This document shows, piece after piece, positions 12,913 through 24,255 of a DNA stretch of 64,000 bases; the stretch's first letter is position 1, and each line of letters opens with the position of its first letter. The translations under genes were made by a program, and so were the position numbers. This DNA is from Phaeosaccion multiseriatum (Eukaryota > Ochrophyta, other classes): positions 992,001-1,056,000 of the forward strand of contig OZ218956.1 of assembly GCA_965112735.1 (NCBI GenBank), written 5' to 3'. A model generated the notes under the pieces. That model was not told the origin of the DNA and ran no database searches. It saw nothing but the letters and a program-made list of their open reading frames with translations.

Positions 12913-14288
12913 ATGTACTTGCCCTCCATAAGTCGGAAAAGACGGAGAAGGACAGCAGGGGCAGGTGTGGGGTTGCTGCTTCTGGTAGGATGCGCCGCGG
13001 CCAGCATGTACGACAAGGCCATCACAGTATTCTCTCCTCAAGGAGAACTGCTGCAAGTGGCGTATGCCGAGCAGGCCGTGCAGCGAGGGAGTCTCGCGTG
13101 TGCTGTGAGCAACGGGGTGGACTGCGTGGCTCTCTGTATGGAACGGTCGGTCAACGAAGTCGTCCCCGCTGCTGAGGCGGAAGAGGAGAAGGGCGTCGAG
13201 GAGGGAGAGGGTGCAAGGAGCAGCAGCAAGAGCGACGTGGATAAAGACCGGAAGCTCCTGCGCCTGCGAAATTGGGATCACGAGAGCGACGGCAAGCTGT
13301 GGAAGGTACGATACTGGTGCTGCTGCTGCTGCTACTGCTGCTGCTGCTGCTGCTGCTGCTGAAAGGGCTGAGTGGAGTTGTAGACGGGTGGTTGGGGTAG
13401 GCGTGAATGCATTGTGGGGATTTTGCACTAACTCCCTGGTGCTTGCTTGCCATTCTGCTTTCAGATCGACGAAGGCACCTACCTGGCTATTGCAGGGCTG
13501 TCTGCAGACGGCCGAATCCTGGCCGGGAAGCTCCGCGTCCAGGCCCAGAACCACCGCCTGACATACGGAGAAGCTCCCACGCTCGAGTATCTGGCCAAAG
13601 TGGTTGGAAATCTCCAGCACAGGTAGGGCCATTGCAGCTTGCACACAATAGAGACGGACTGCTTGCACACGCCACACGTCGACATGAATGCGCACCGCTG
13701 CTGCCCCCAATCTGCTACCATGCATACCACAGAGCCACGCTGCAAGGAGGAACGAGACCCTTTGGCGTGAGCTGTGTGCTCTTTGGCATGGAGGCGAGCA
13801 TCGAGAAGGCTGCGGTCTTGACACCGAGAATCTTCCGCACAGAGCCATCCGGGCTCGCCACAGAGTGGGCGGCTGTGGCGGTAGGGAAGGGGAGTGATAA
13901 AGCCTTGAAGGCACTGGAGGCTGCGCTTGGCGGAGAGGAAGGGGACGGCAGGCAGTCGACAGCGGGAGAAGGGCATACCAAAGGTGGAGCAACAGCAGCA
14001 GAAGAAGTAGCAGCAACAGCAGCAGCAGCAGCAGCAGCAGGGGGAGAGGCACAGGCAGAAGGCAAGGCTCTGTCGGCAGACGAAGTTGGCTTCATCGCTG
14101 CCGATGCCGTGTTGGAACAAGGTTCCTCGGAAGCGGAGTTGATCATCATGCAGCGGGTGAATCCAACAGCAGGCGCCCCAAAGCAGCCCGCACTTGTAGA
14201 GGTGACGAGATGGGTGGCGAAAAGGCCCACAGGAGCTACAACGGAAGGAGCGGGAAGGAAACGAGTCGAGTTGACTCAGTTAAAATAA
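12913..14288 (+). CDS. divergent 20S proteasome alpha-subunit homologue with signal peptide
   Basis: Exons 12913-13305, 13465-13622, 13733-14288; 368 residues. Residues 1-31 are a strong signal peptide: a basic KRRRR cluster, a hydrophobic core GVGLLLLVGCAAA, then Ser. Met32 starts MYDKAITVFSPQG, the canonical N-terminus of proteasome alpha subunits, closest to the alpha-4/PSMA7 type (YDRAITVFSPDG). LLQVAYAEQAVQRGS follows, with Ala where QVEYA is nearly invariant. An acidic/Ser insertion lies at about 91-118, and the fold continues with YLAIAGLSADGRILA, AQNHRLTYGE and RPFGVSCVLFG. A poly-Ala/Gly insertion sits near residues 265-285. Alpha subunits are structural, so no catalytic residue is expected. 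The leader predicts entry into ER, periplastid space or secretion rather than cytosol. If translation starts at ATG 13006 instead, the product would be an ordinary cytosolic subunit. Family assignment is firm; location is inferred. Confidence 0.85.
13318..13361 (+). repeat. CTG tract at the start of intron 1
   Basis: A run of TGC/CTG triplets with one TAC interruption begins 12 bases after the intron 1 donor of the proteasome-like gene. It is intronic and not needed for coding. Confidence 0.85.
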
Positions 14289-14305
14289 AGCTACAATATC
14301 TATTT
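14289..14305. terminator. 17-bp convergent spacer with overlapping 3' ends
   Basis: Only 17 bases separate the stop codons of the proteasome-like gene (+) and the FUN14 gene (-). An AATAAA hexamer at 14284-14289 overlaps the + strand stop codon and could be its poly(A) signal. Each 3' UTR must run into the other gene's coding exon. Confidence 0.6.
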
Positions 14306-15236
14306 TTATATGACGAGGAAGCCCAGAGCCGCCCCTCCAAGAGCTGCGAGAGTGGGAGGCGTGGAGTCGCCGAGGTACGTCATTACTCTGCGCCGCGAGA
14401 ACCCGTATCTTGCGCAGAGCTGCTCCACCCGGGGCTTGGAGACGCGTGGGAAAGAAGGGGGAGGAAACGTGGAAACGTACAGGGTTAAGCATCAGACAGT
14501 TGGTGCGCAGAGAGAGAGACCCAAGCTAAAACATTTTTCCCTCACCATATTGAAAGCGGCGATGTGCGTTTGCCTCAACACGTAGATGGTGACGGAGGTG
14601 AGCAGCACCAGCTTCAGGCTCGATGCGAGCAGTTTCTTCGCCACGCAGCCTGTGTCAAGTGAGGTGTCATGACGAAACGCTTGTCAGGAGTCGCAGAAGG
14701 ACGCAATGGCCCGCTAAACCCAACCTTTCGCATCACCTGCTCCGAGACCAAGGACGAATCCCGCCCCGTTGTCTCCGAGAAGGTCTTGAAGAGGTTGCAA
14801 CAAGTCTTTTTCAACAAAGGCTGGCTCATTCCTCCCCGCGTACCTCTTTGCACTTCCCATAAATTTCTCCAGTATTTCATCAAACTCTGCGCAAGGTGGG
14901 ACAACGGAACAGGTGGTGGGTTAAATGTTTTTCGATCAAGCTTCCTTATCGGACCTTTGTACCTGAGTCGCCGGAAGATATGGTTATCACGGCAGCAAGA
15001 ACGCCCCCAAGTCCTTCCTTTTGGTCGCCAAGGTCAACATCACAGCCCCACCCTGCGCCCCGCCCCCCCCCTCCTCCTCCCCCCAATCCTCCTCCTCCTG
15101 ATCCGCCTCCTCCTCCTAATCTTCGCATCCTTCTAATTCCCCCCATTCTCGGCGCGCTGAAGGAAAAAGTGTGAAAGCTCTCTGCAACCACAAAGGTTGC
15201 TGCAAGCCCCACTAACAACAAACATCTTCCTCTCAT
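14306..15236 (-). CDS. plastid-targeted FUN14-domain membrane protein
   Basis: Exons in transcription order 15236-14963, 14886-14737, 14649-14546, 14434-14306; 218 residues, all phases consistent. The N-terminus (CLLLVGLAATFVVAES-FHTFSFSAP) is a signal peptide followed by a Phe-bearing plastid transit site. A Gly-rich linker leads to an acidic amphipathic helix (FDEILEKFMGSAKRY). The membrane part follows: GAGFVLGLGAG, Lys-Lys, and a hydrophobic span with VLLTSVTIYVL, then a second hairpin ending in AALGGAALGFLVI at the C-terminus. This Gly-rich two-hairpin layout and the GFxxGxxAG motif match FUN14 proteins. FUNDC1 is a mitophagy receptor in animals; plastid members exist in plants but their role is unclear. 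The family call rests on motif layout only. Confidence 0.72.
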
Positions 15237-15317
15237 TTCCCCCCTTAATGACAGCCCCGTGCCGAGTTCTGTGCTAAGCTGAGATAGTAAAGATGTTAGG
15301 GGGTTTGGACCAAGTAT
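15237..15317. promoter_or_regulatory. divergent promoter, FUN14 gene / Sfi1-like gene
   Basis: Only 81 bp separate the two start codons, the shortest divergent spacer in the window. If the + gene really starts at the in-frame ATG at 15498, the spacer is about 260 bp. No core element is recognisable. Confidence 0.4.
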
Positions 15318-16863
15318 ATGCTGCGTCTATGGAGGGGCGTCAGTGTCCGTATTGATAAAGGAGGAAGGGGATTGAAGAGGAACTGGATGAGGGGAAACGC
15401 CGCGGGGAAACGCAGCCACATCACGTGTTGCACGTCCAGAAATCACAGATGTTTGGTACCGACTGCTCCATCGGCCGTTGGCTCTCCCCTCCCGCTGATG
15501 CTTGTTGTGCTGCCTGGGGAGATTGGAAAGACGAGGCCAGGCGACGATGAGTCGGATGGGCCCCTCTCCAGGAGCTCCTCGTCTCAATCAGAGTCCTCGT
15601 CCAGCCAGGACTCCCTGGGTTTGGGAGACGGGGTGAGTTGCGAGAAGGATGGGGTTGCGAGGTTCCTCGTACAAGTCCGGCTGGGTCTGATGACACCGTG
15701 CTTCGCCCGCTTTCTCTTTTTCAGGACCCAGACTCGCCGAATGACGAGGATTTCTCCTTGCTAAAAGCATGCTCGGACCAGGCAGAGGCAGCAACGGAGG
15801 AGGGCGAGGTAGCTCAGGCCTCCAAAGCCGGGAGGAAGGAGGAGAGGGGTGAGTACTTTGGTACTACTCATGAAACCAAGCATACTCCCCACCCTACGCA
15901 TGGCAGGCGGCACTCGAAGCTTGAAAAGATCAGACTGAGCATCAGAGAGAGAGCAAAGCTTGACGCCGATGCAAGGAGGGCCTCGTACCCAACAGTGTCC
16001 TCGGAAGAGGCAACCGAAGCCTCTGCAGCTGACGAGAGTAGGAAAATCACGAGTCTGCAGAGGGAGAACGAGAGGCTGTCGGATGGGCTCGGGAGGGCGA
16101 GCGCAGAGGCCCAGCGCCTTCGAAGGGAGAGCGCTGTGGGCCGATGCACGAGGAGGATTGTGCGCAACCAGCGGGTGGGGCTTAGACGGGCGTTCGGCGT
16201 GTGGAAGGGTGAAGTGCCACGCTCTCGACTGAGTCATTGTCTGCTGCTCCAAAGCGAAAAGGTTGCTCGGGCAGTGTGTAGATACAGAATGCGCTGGCGG
16301 ACGCGTGCCATACTCTATGCGTGGAGAGTAGAAGCGATCAAGGGCAGAGCAACTGGCAGCAAAGGTGAGGTGGTGGCTGTGGAGGCCGCAAAGGATGTCG
16401 AGTTGGTGCATGGGGTGCCATCCGAGGAGGCGGACTCCGCAGTTTTGCCATTGGAGACCGAGGAAGAGCAAGCTCCCCTCGAAAAGGTGCGTGGAAGTGG
16501 AGTACCTGCGGAGAAAGAGTGATGACGACACAAACCTACTGCCCCTCATCGCGCTCCACAATCCTGGTATCGGAGGCGAGCTTCCTCCCAGACTGACAAC
16601 ATGCTCGCCCCTTTGGCTTCGGGCCGTGTTGTCACGTCATAACCCCCGATGTTCTTCTCCCCCTTAAGGCCAGCGGTGCCCAAGAGAGGGACGCGGAGGA
16701 GGAGCACTGGGTGGTGGAGCTAGTCACCAAGCGTCTGCTCAGGGCAGAGCGCAGGAACGAAGAGCTAGAGCGAGCGCTGGATGAGGCGAAGCGGATGGCG
16801 CTGCAGGTGGGGGGCAGGAACAAGGGCCCACGTGAATGAGTAGGCAGGTGCCTCACCCAAAGG

Positions 16864-16895
<32 letters not shown>

Positions 16896-19800
16896 ACACT
16901 GGCTTGCTCTTCCCTTCTATTTCTCCGTCGGCGCGTCTCACCGCAAAATGTTCCACTCCCCGCTCGAACGTTTGACTGTTTCCTGTGCTGCGGTCTTCGC
17001 TCCCTTCCGAGCAGCACACCAAGGTCGAGGAGCAGCTGCGTGCGGATGCGCTTCGTCTCAAGAGCATGGTCATCGACAGCGTAGAGACGGCCATCCAGAA
17101 GGCGGCGGACACTGTTCTTGCCCGACCTGGCCATCGGGACCTTCCTGCGTCCGCACAGAAAAGGTCAGTTCAGTACCCTTTTCCTGTCTTTGCGTGGTTG
17201 CTTGTGTTCCTTCCTAACATGCCAGATTGGGTTGGTCACCTTTCTCCCCGATGCTCTGTACACACGGCAGCGGCGTGTCGAATGTCGCTCCCTTCGCCTC
17301 TCCAGGGGTCATCTACCCGCCGTGCCCGCCGCCGGCGACAGCGCACCCCGCCATCGCCCCTTCTCCTCCCCTCCGTCCCGAGAGATCCAGCATCGCGGCC
17401 CAGATGCTCAGTCAGAGCTTGAAAAAGGTACGATGTGCAGCTGCCGGCACGTGAGGGATTGTGGCCGGCTCTGCACACACATGGAGCGGCCTGCCACCCT
17501 GCCCTGCCTGCATGCCAACCTCCCACCCCCCACACCACCCTCGCAGGTGTTTGTGAGATACAGCACGCCTGCCGACTCGGAGTCCCGTAGACGTGTCTCC
17601 TCTGCGCCGCTTCTGTCCGAGGACGAGGACGCCTCCTCCTTTGAGTACCGCTTCATGAAGAGCAGGCACTGGGAGGCCTTCGCCTTCGACGCCGGCTTGC
17701 TGCACTCAGGGCACTTCGGTCTGGCTGACGTACACCTGGCCGTCGCAGCCGTCGTGGGGGAAGGGCCGCACAGCACGGCGGTCACCTTGAGGTAAGGTGT
17801 CATGTCGAGAGAGGCAAGACAGACAAGAGAAGAGAGGGGAAGGTTGTTAGCTTACGGTGTCCTGCCCCGCCCACTTCTGGTTGTTGTTTCCCCTGCTCAG
17901 CTTTGCCTCATTATGCTTTCTTTGCATGCGCCCCATACTCCGTGTCCTGCGCTCCTTGCCCCTCGCCTGGCAAGTGACTTCCGAGCGATTTTGGCCCAAA
18001 TTGCCGAAGCCAAGTTCTCTTGCGCGGATAGGCAACACGGAGGAGAAGGGGGGGGCTCTCCTTCCCAGCGCACGCCCCTACACATGCTGCTGCTGGAACA
18101 CGTGCTGCCGCTCAGCCACGACGCGAGCAGCAGAATGATGGCGGAGCACGAAGGAGAGGGCAGCAGTGTTGGGGGGGGCGCGCAGGGTGCGTATTATAGA
18201 CGGGCTCGAGAAGGCCGGAGAGACGGGGGGGCATTGCACTCGTAGAAAGGGCAAGTGTAATCTGTCGCCCCTTGACCTGTCTTGTTGACGCCCTCTCTCT
18301 TCCACCCCCTCTCTCGTCTTTTCCCCAGTGCCACCAGCAGCACCAGTATCCGTAGCAGTAGCAGCAGCAGGAGGAGGGGAGAGAGGTCGTCCAGAAATGC
18401 TGCTGACCCGCCCTACGGCCAAGCTCCCCAAGCCCAAGCAAGGGGCGAGCACGGGCACAGGTACTGTACTCCTTTGTGGGCTAACGTGCTTCGACTGGGC
18501 GGCGCTCCTTTGCCGACTGCTCACTTTGCGCCGTGGCCTTGCCTGCTGGTGTCTGGCTCTTTGCGCTCCCACAGGCAGCGAGCGAGAGGCGAAGCTTTTG
18601 CGGCACCCTCGTCGCCTCTCGCAGGAGCTCTCAGTCCATCCGCAGCAGCAGCAGCGGCGGCAGGAGCAGCAGAGGCCTGATGAGGGGACGAGGAAGCGGC
18701 AGCGGCCTCAACGGGAGGAGCGCCTCTTGACTCGCCCGCCGCAGCAGGGGCAGCAGGGGCGGGAGATGGTGCAGTCGTTGCTCATGCGGCAAGTACGTAC
18801 TACTGTGACTTGTGACTTAATTCCAAGATGCGAACGGCACCAGCTTTTGCCATACTCGACCTGCTTTACAGCGTCTGTCCTTGTTGCGTCGTCTGCCTTT
18901 CACACCAACGCCCCTCGTCTCCTCGTCTCCTTTCCTGACCGGGGCCATCTTCGTCACCACCCCCCCCCCTCCCGAGCAGGACAGTAGCATGGCAGCGGGG
19001 GAAGAGGAGCTACTCGCCCTGATCGGAGAGCCTAGGGTGCAGTGCCTCTTCTCCGTTTACAGGAAAGGACTGTTGGTCTGCTACTCAAAATTTGCTGTGC
19101 GCCGTTCAAAGCTCAACTCGACCACTGGAGCCGCAACAAGCCGCCTCTTTCTCTCCCTCTCTTTGGAAGCGTTCCTAAGGCTAGCCAAGGAGGTGGGTAC
19201 TCGGAAGAGCTTGCCGGGGGGGGGGGCTCGGCGGAGCCTCGACCGAAACTGTATGTGGGTTGGTAGGTGCGCTGTTCGCTTCGCTTCGTTAAACTGACTC
19301 GTTCCCGCTTCGTGCTTGCAGGTGAGGCTCGTGCCCACTTTGGTGAGTGTCGCCGCAGCCACTGGAAGGTATAAGGCCGCGTCTCGCTTTGGACACGCAG
19401 TCAGCTCAGGGGCGGCGGCCGAGGAGGACGAGGAGCAACGGCAACAGGGACAGGTCAGTCAGTCAGTCAGTCAGTCAGTCAGCCCCCCCCCCCAGTGGTG
19501 TGTGAACGGAACACGTCAATACCCTGCCCCGCCGTCCCCGTCATCCCCTCCCTACCTTAGACGCCCTTGTCGTTCCACGCCTTTACGAGCTGCCTGGGCC
19601 TGTGCGCGCTGGACGTGTTTGGAGATGACAAGTACAGGTACGTAAGGATTGGAGAAGGGACTGTCAGCAATCTCATGATGCTCCTTCCTCCTATGCGTTT
19701 ACTCATGCTTTCCGTCTCTCTCTATCTTTCTCTCTCTTCTTTTGCAGTGGGTGGACTGTTCGAGAAAAGGTGTTAACGCTGCTGTCTCGCCTCCATACAT

Positions 19801-21012
19801 GCCACCTGTTCCCGAGAGGGGTGCTGCCTCCCATCATGTATCTGGGGGAGGACAAGGAGGAGATGCTTTGGGGAATCTTCGAGACGTACGCCAGCACCCC
19901 CAGCAGCGAGACGGGGGCATACTACCCTCTTCAGCAGGTGCGTTCTTCTCTTGTGCACTTCGCTTGCTCCGCTTCACGCCCACTCTGTCCTCTCCTTTCT
20001 CTCTCCGAACGGTGGTCTCTCCAGCGCGTCTCTTGTACCTTCGTTGGTTGACGAATTGCGTCCCATTCCTGACCCGCCCCCTCCTCCTGCTCCGCAGCTG
20101 GCCCTGAGTAGCGTGGCGTTCAACAGGTTCTGTAGAGAGTTTGAGGTGCTGCAAGGAGGTATCCAGCCCGCGCAGATCGACATCACTTTCAAGAACGTCC
20201 TGCAGGCGCGCCAAGAGGTAAGGAGGGCCTTCCTCTCCCAATGGGGCTTGCACGAAGAGGATGTCGAAAGAAGGGGTCGAGGAGGAGGAGGAGGAGGAGG
20301 AGGAGGAGGGGGGGAGGGGGGGGGAGAGGAGGGGCGAACTTTCAAAGATTGGTCGTGGGAGGGTCTTTGCTGGCCGCCGGTGCGGTGCTTTTATACGCTT
20401 TGGCGTGGCCCCTCCGTGGCTGCAGCCCTCCAATCGTGTGTTTGGAGCTTTGCCTGTACGTACAATTCTAACTTGCTCGACCAAAGCCCTCCCGTCTTGG
20501 CCTTGAACCCCTCTCCCCCTTCTCTATAGAGGGCCCGCCCCGCTGCTAATGTGCTACGTCTCTTGGCGCTGCTTGATTCCCCTCTCCTCAAGGCCGGCCA
20601 TCAAATGAAGCAGAGCGGCGGCAGCAGCAGGGGGGGCAGGCCGAAGATGTGGTTCGAGGAGTTCTGCAGCGCCTTAGCAGAGCTTGCCAGGCTCAGGTGA
20701 GTGGGTGTGCGATGCGGCTCTGTTCCTGTGTGATGTCAGCGGCTCGGGAAAAGTTGTCTCACGGGCCAGCACCGTGTCACACAGCAATCGGGGGGGGGGG
20801 GGGGCGTCACATGTATTGGCGCTTGGCCTATCTATTGCGATACGCAGAGCTGCCTGAAAGAAAGACACGCACCTGCATCTGCTTGTGCTGCTTGTGCACC
20901 CCCCCCCAACCCCTTCCCCTCTTGGCTGACTCGCGTGTGCAGGCACCCCGAGGTGGCCGACGCGGACCAACGCTTCGACAAGTTCTTTGCCGCGCTCGTG
21001 TCCACCTCATGA
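15318..21012 (+). CDS. cytoskeletal protein with Sfi1-like repeats and p25-alpha/EF-hand-like C-terminus
   Basis: Sixteen exons join in phase: 15318-15632, 15725-16486, 16669-16806, 17015-17163, 17271-17427, 17547-17791, 17975-18186, 18329-18460, 18575-18792, 18980-19192, 19322-19453, 19561-19637, 19748-19937, 20098-20217, 20530-20696, 20943-21012; 1,098 residues. The N-terminus is weak coding sequence; Met at 15498 is a plausible alternative start. A Ser-rich acidic region and coiled coil precede about residues 244-308, a basic helical stretch with LRRAFGVWK and RTRAILYAWR, resembling centrin-binding Sfi1 repeats. Residues about 780-1098 hold helix-loop-helix units: FNRFCREFEVL...DITFKNVL and WFEEFCSALAELA resemble p25-alpha (TPPP) and related EF-hand-like folds. 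This points to a centriole or microtubule role. No signal peptide. Exon boundaries are mostly solid; the family name is inference. Confidence 0.68.
16864..16895 (+). repeat. (TC)n tract in an intron
   Basis: A CT dinucleotide run lies in intron 3 of the Sfi1-like gene, about 120 bp upstream of the acceptor used at 17014. Confidence 0.85.
19452..19482 (+). repeat. (CAGT)n repeat at a splice donor
   Basis: The exon ending at 19453 is followed at once by GTCAGT repeated as a CAGT tetranucleotide tract, so the donor lies in a series of equivalent candidate donors 4 bases apart. Use of the first keeps phase 0 with exon 12. Confidence 0.8.
20280..20335 (+). repeat. GGA/GGG-rich tract in an intron
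   Basis: A GAG/GGA run passing into G-rich sequence lies inside intron 14 of the Sfi1-like gene. On either strand it creates long open frames of low-complexity residues that I do not regard as coding. Confidence 0.75.
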
Positions 21013-21597
21013 ATGGACTGGGCCACTGCTTGTGTCGCCACCGGAGCGGAGCAGAGAATGCTTGCGCCCTGCTATACCTCTTGCCGCCGGATTGTGACGT
21101 TGCGGGGCTTAGAGCCGACGCAGCCTTCCTCGTAGAGCGCAAGAGCACTTGGACGTGTGATGCTTCGCCTGCCTCCGCCGCCCCCTGCAGGCAGGGAGGG
21201 CATTGCGAGGGGCGTGTGAGAATGCGGCGAGTTGCACGCCGGGACCCCCTCGGGACGCACTCGAGTTGAGGTGTAGAGGGTCTCAGGGGAAGGATTGTCC
21301 CTCTCCCGCTCTACATCGCATCCTTGGAAGGAAGAAGCAAAGCCGATAAGAGTAGCGCCTTCATTTTGTGGAGGCTGCTCACTTGAGGAGTGAGGATGCC
21401 TCCACTTAAAAACTTACAAAAATGAAAGACGCTTCTGGGGCTGTTCCCGCAGGAAGGAAGGGCCTTTGACTGTGCCATGTATACACAGCCGTGGGGCCCT
21501 TCCTCCCACAGGAACAGTAGACCCTCTAGGCGGGCTTGTACAAAATCCAAAACAAAGCAAAAAAGGGTCATCGCGTCCCTCTAATAACAACTAAACA
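21013..21597. other. convergent intergenic spacer
   Basis: The 585 bp between two stop codons presumably hold both 3' UTRs. An A/T-richer stretch with two AAAC.AAA blocks lies at 21400-21600. No conserved open frame, RNA gene or mobile element was recognised. Confidence 0.6.
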
Positions 21598-24050
21598 TCA
21601 AATTTCCTGATGCTGCAGAGAGGATGCGGGCGGCAGGCCCCACAGCGCTCGCATGAAGGGCGGCACCTCGTGCGTGGGCCAGCTGTAGCTCGTGAACTGC
21701 GGCATCCTACGCTTGAGAATGTCATAGTGCACAGAACTGCCCGCCGGCCCTTGGTACAGCACCACCGTCTTGGTCCTCTGTGCGCGCCACTCGCCCATGA
21801 CCTGAAAGTGCCCCACCGTTTCGTCCACCCGCCGCCCGTTCGTGTCGGTCTGTTGCTGCCGCACCACCAAAATGTTGACATCGCACTCTTCTGCCACGGC
21901 CAGCGCGCAACTCTCGTCAAAGCTGAGTGCAGCTACTGCTGGTGTAAAGATGGGTGGCGGGGGTAGTACCGGTCGCGTCCCTGCCGCTGCCGCTGCCGCC
22001 GCCGCCGCCACGTCCTCTACCGACGATGACATGACTTGAGCGGCCACGGGCTCTTGCTGGAAGAAGGTGGACACTGCTAGAGCCAGGTTGGGCACGGCGC
22101 CACTCTTGTCTATCTTTCTGATGCGCCCCGTCTGCTCGTCCCTATCCACCACAATCCCACACACCGTAGCCAGGGTCTCGATGGCGCTCTCGTAGGGCGA
22201 CACGACCGAGCAGCCCCCATGTAACGGCAGCACCGTGAGGTACATATTGAGCAGGTCCGAGGAGAGAAGCGTGTTCGGGTCCTTGGCCGCGGCCAGGCTG
22301 ACTCCTCCCCGGGCCGCGGCCTAGAGAGCGAGGACGAGGAGGGAAAAGAAAGAAGAGAGCGTTTACGATGAGGTGAGGGAGACTCTTGTTTGCTGCCCTT
22401 TGTTTCCTGGGACACACGCCCCTCTGTCTACTACACAGCCAACCCACAACCCACGAAGGAAGTGCGGGCCGAATTGTTCCTTGCTCCTTCTCACCTTGGC
22501 CAGGAGGTGGCTGGCGACAATGCGCCTGAGGTCTGCGGGGCTCTGCGCCAGCGCCTTGCCGATGGCCACAAAGCCGCTGTTCATGTCTGCCCGGATCGCC
22601 TCCACCTCCGCCAGGCCCGCGCAGCCCCGCTGGTGCATCTTGAACACGTTGAGGGGGTTGGTCTCTTCCCACTCCACGTTTCTGCGGCAGCGGTCGCATT
22701 GAAAGGCGTAGGGGAATATGACCAGGGGAGGCAAGCCGCCCAGACGGCCCCACACGCTCACCAAGCCGTGTTTGGAGATGAGGGACACTTGTTCGTTTGC
22801 CACCCTGACTTTACTTTGCACGTCTTGCAGCTTGGCGCGGCCTTGGGCGAGCTCTCCTGCTGCTGCCGTTACTGGTGTGATGGGAGGAGTAGGGCTCATC
22901 CCCGCTGCTCCCGGCAGGAGCAAGCTCGTGCCAGCTCCTGCTGTGCCCCCTCCCAGCCCGACTGTGCCGGGAGCGCGCACCTTCTGCTTCTTCTTCTCCC
23001 TATTGCTCACGTCAATCTCCGCCGCCGTGGAGCTAAAGCCCGCGCTGGAGATTCTAGGGCGGGAGTGCCCCTCCATTTTGGGCGCTGCCGTTTGCATGGC
23101 CTTCCGCCGCTCGTCCAGGGGCCGGATCTGCACACACATCTTTCTCACCCCCACCAGGTTTAGCTGCACCTTCTCCAACTTGAACTTGGTCTTCAGCTCG
23201 TCGCTCACTCTGCCGTTTGCTAGGCCTGTGAGCAGGGCGTTTCTGTCGTCCGCGTTGCCCCTCTGCTTGACCAGCACCTCGTAGAGGGCCCTCGAGTCTC
23301 GCAACGCCTGACTCCACTTGGATTGGGAGCCCCCGCTCGCTGACTTGCGGAAGTACGACTGCGCCAGCATTGCCCTTGTCGGCCTTACCAGGTGCCTCCA
23401 ATACTCCACACTCTTGAGCATGACCTTTTCGTCCACGGTGAGAGCGAGGTTTGGCAGCGATTCCACAAACGCATCAAGTTGCGCTGGACTGATCGTCTCC
23501 CAGGTGCGCAGCTCCAGGAACAAGCCCTCGAAGTGGACGCGCATCAGCCAGGTCGCCACTTTAAGGAAGGGAGGACAGAGATAGAGGAGGGGGTGGGCTT
23601 GGTGTTAGTGGCAGGTTGGGGGGGATAAAACTAGCGCGAGGCGAGGACGACGAAGAAGAGCCTCCCTCGCCCGTGGGCGAAAATGTTCCTCTCTTTCCAG
23701 TTTCTCTCACCCTTCATGGAAAGGGACAGGGCGTCCCCCACTCCAAGCTGCGAAATCCCGCTGACCCCCGACGGGTACGTCTCGATGCCTGCAAACACTT
23801 TGGGCAGCTTCACCCGCGACATGGCCTGGTTCGCTGTTCCCGTCCCCTCCGCCTTTCGATGCAGTATTCCCTCCACACTCTCCACCTTGCCGTACTCGTA
23901 CAGCCCATTCCCCAGCTGCGTGATGTAGTTCTCGCCCTGGGTGAGGTTGTCAAAGCAGGGGTGGCATTCCATAGACATGCGGAGGTTGGCCTGATTCCGC
24001 CTCCGCTGCCGCTGCCTCTCCGTGGACTCGCCCTCCGCGGTGTCCGCCAT
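21598..24050 (-). CDS. unrecognised 708-residue protein with a CxxC...HxxxC element
   Basis: Exons in transcription order 24050-23711, 23558-22495, 22320-21598, phases consistent; 708 residues from ATG 24050. The N-terminus is Arg/Gln-rich, with no signal peptide. The middle has a helical region (about residues 115-250) with many Leu/Arg/Asp, then a Lys-rich, nuclear-localisation-like patch (REKKKQKVR) and a Gly/Pro linker. Near residue 395 CDRCRRNVEW is followed by FKMHQRGC, a possible single zinc site. The C-terminal about 240 residues look globular: an acidic helix, a long Ala run, then beta-strand-like ILVVRQQQ and a GPAGSSVHYDIL segment. The final His-Tyr after a strand resembles the C-terminal catalytic His of OTU-type proteases, but I see no matching Cys box, so I do not assign it. 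Function unknown. Confidence 0.62.
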
Positions 24051-24255
24051 CCGTTCCGCTGCCACAACGGCGCTGGAGATGTGTGCTCAGTCGGGGGGAA
24101 CGAAGAAAAATCGGGCGTCCTTTTGTGGGCAGAGTTGGGCCAGAGTGGGCAAGAGTGGGCAATCATCCCAGGCCCAAACAATGATCATATGTCAACAAAA
24201 TTCATGCACCCTTGGGGCCTGAGCTGATCAACCACCTCATCCAATTTTCCTTTTC
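24051..24255. promoter_or_regulatory. divergent promoter, unknown gene / VTT gene
   Basis: The 205 bp between divergent start codons include a CAAAATTCATGCAC-like AT-rich patch at 24195-24210. A GTGGGC(A/C)A motif recurs three times within about 30 bp near 24125-24160 and may be a protein-binding cluster or simple duplication. Confidence 0.45.

Noticed and set aside
13407-13730. Upstream extension of the last proteasome-like exon frame
   Set aside because: The extension runs through exon 2 in the wrong frame; splicing at 13622/13733 restores the conserved proteasome sequence.
15849-15906. Possible small intron in exon 2 of the Sfi1-like gene
   Set aside because: Splicing at GTGAGT...GGCAG shifts the frame into a stop, whereas reading through stays open and in frame.
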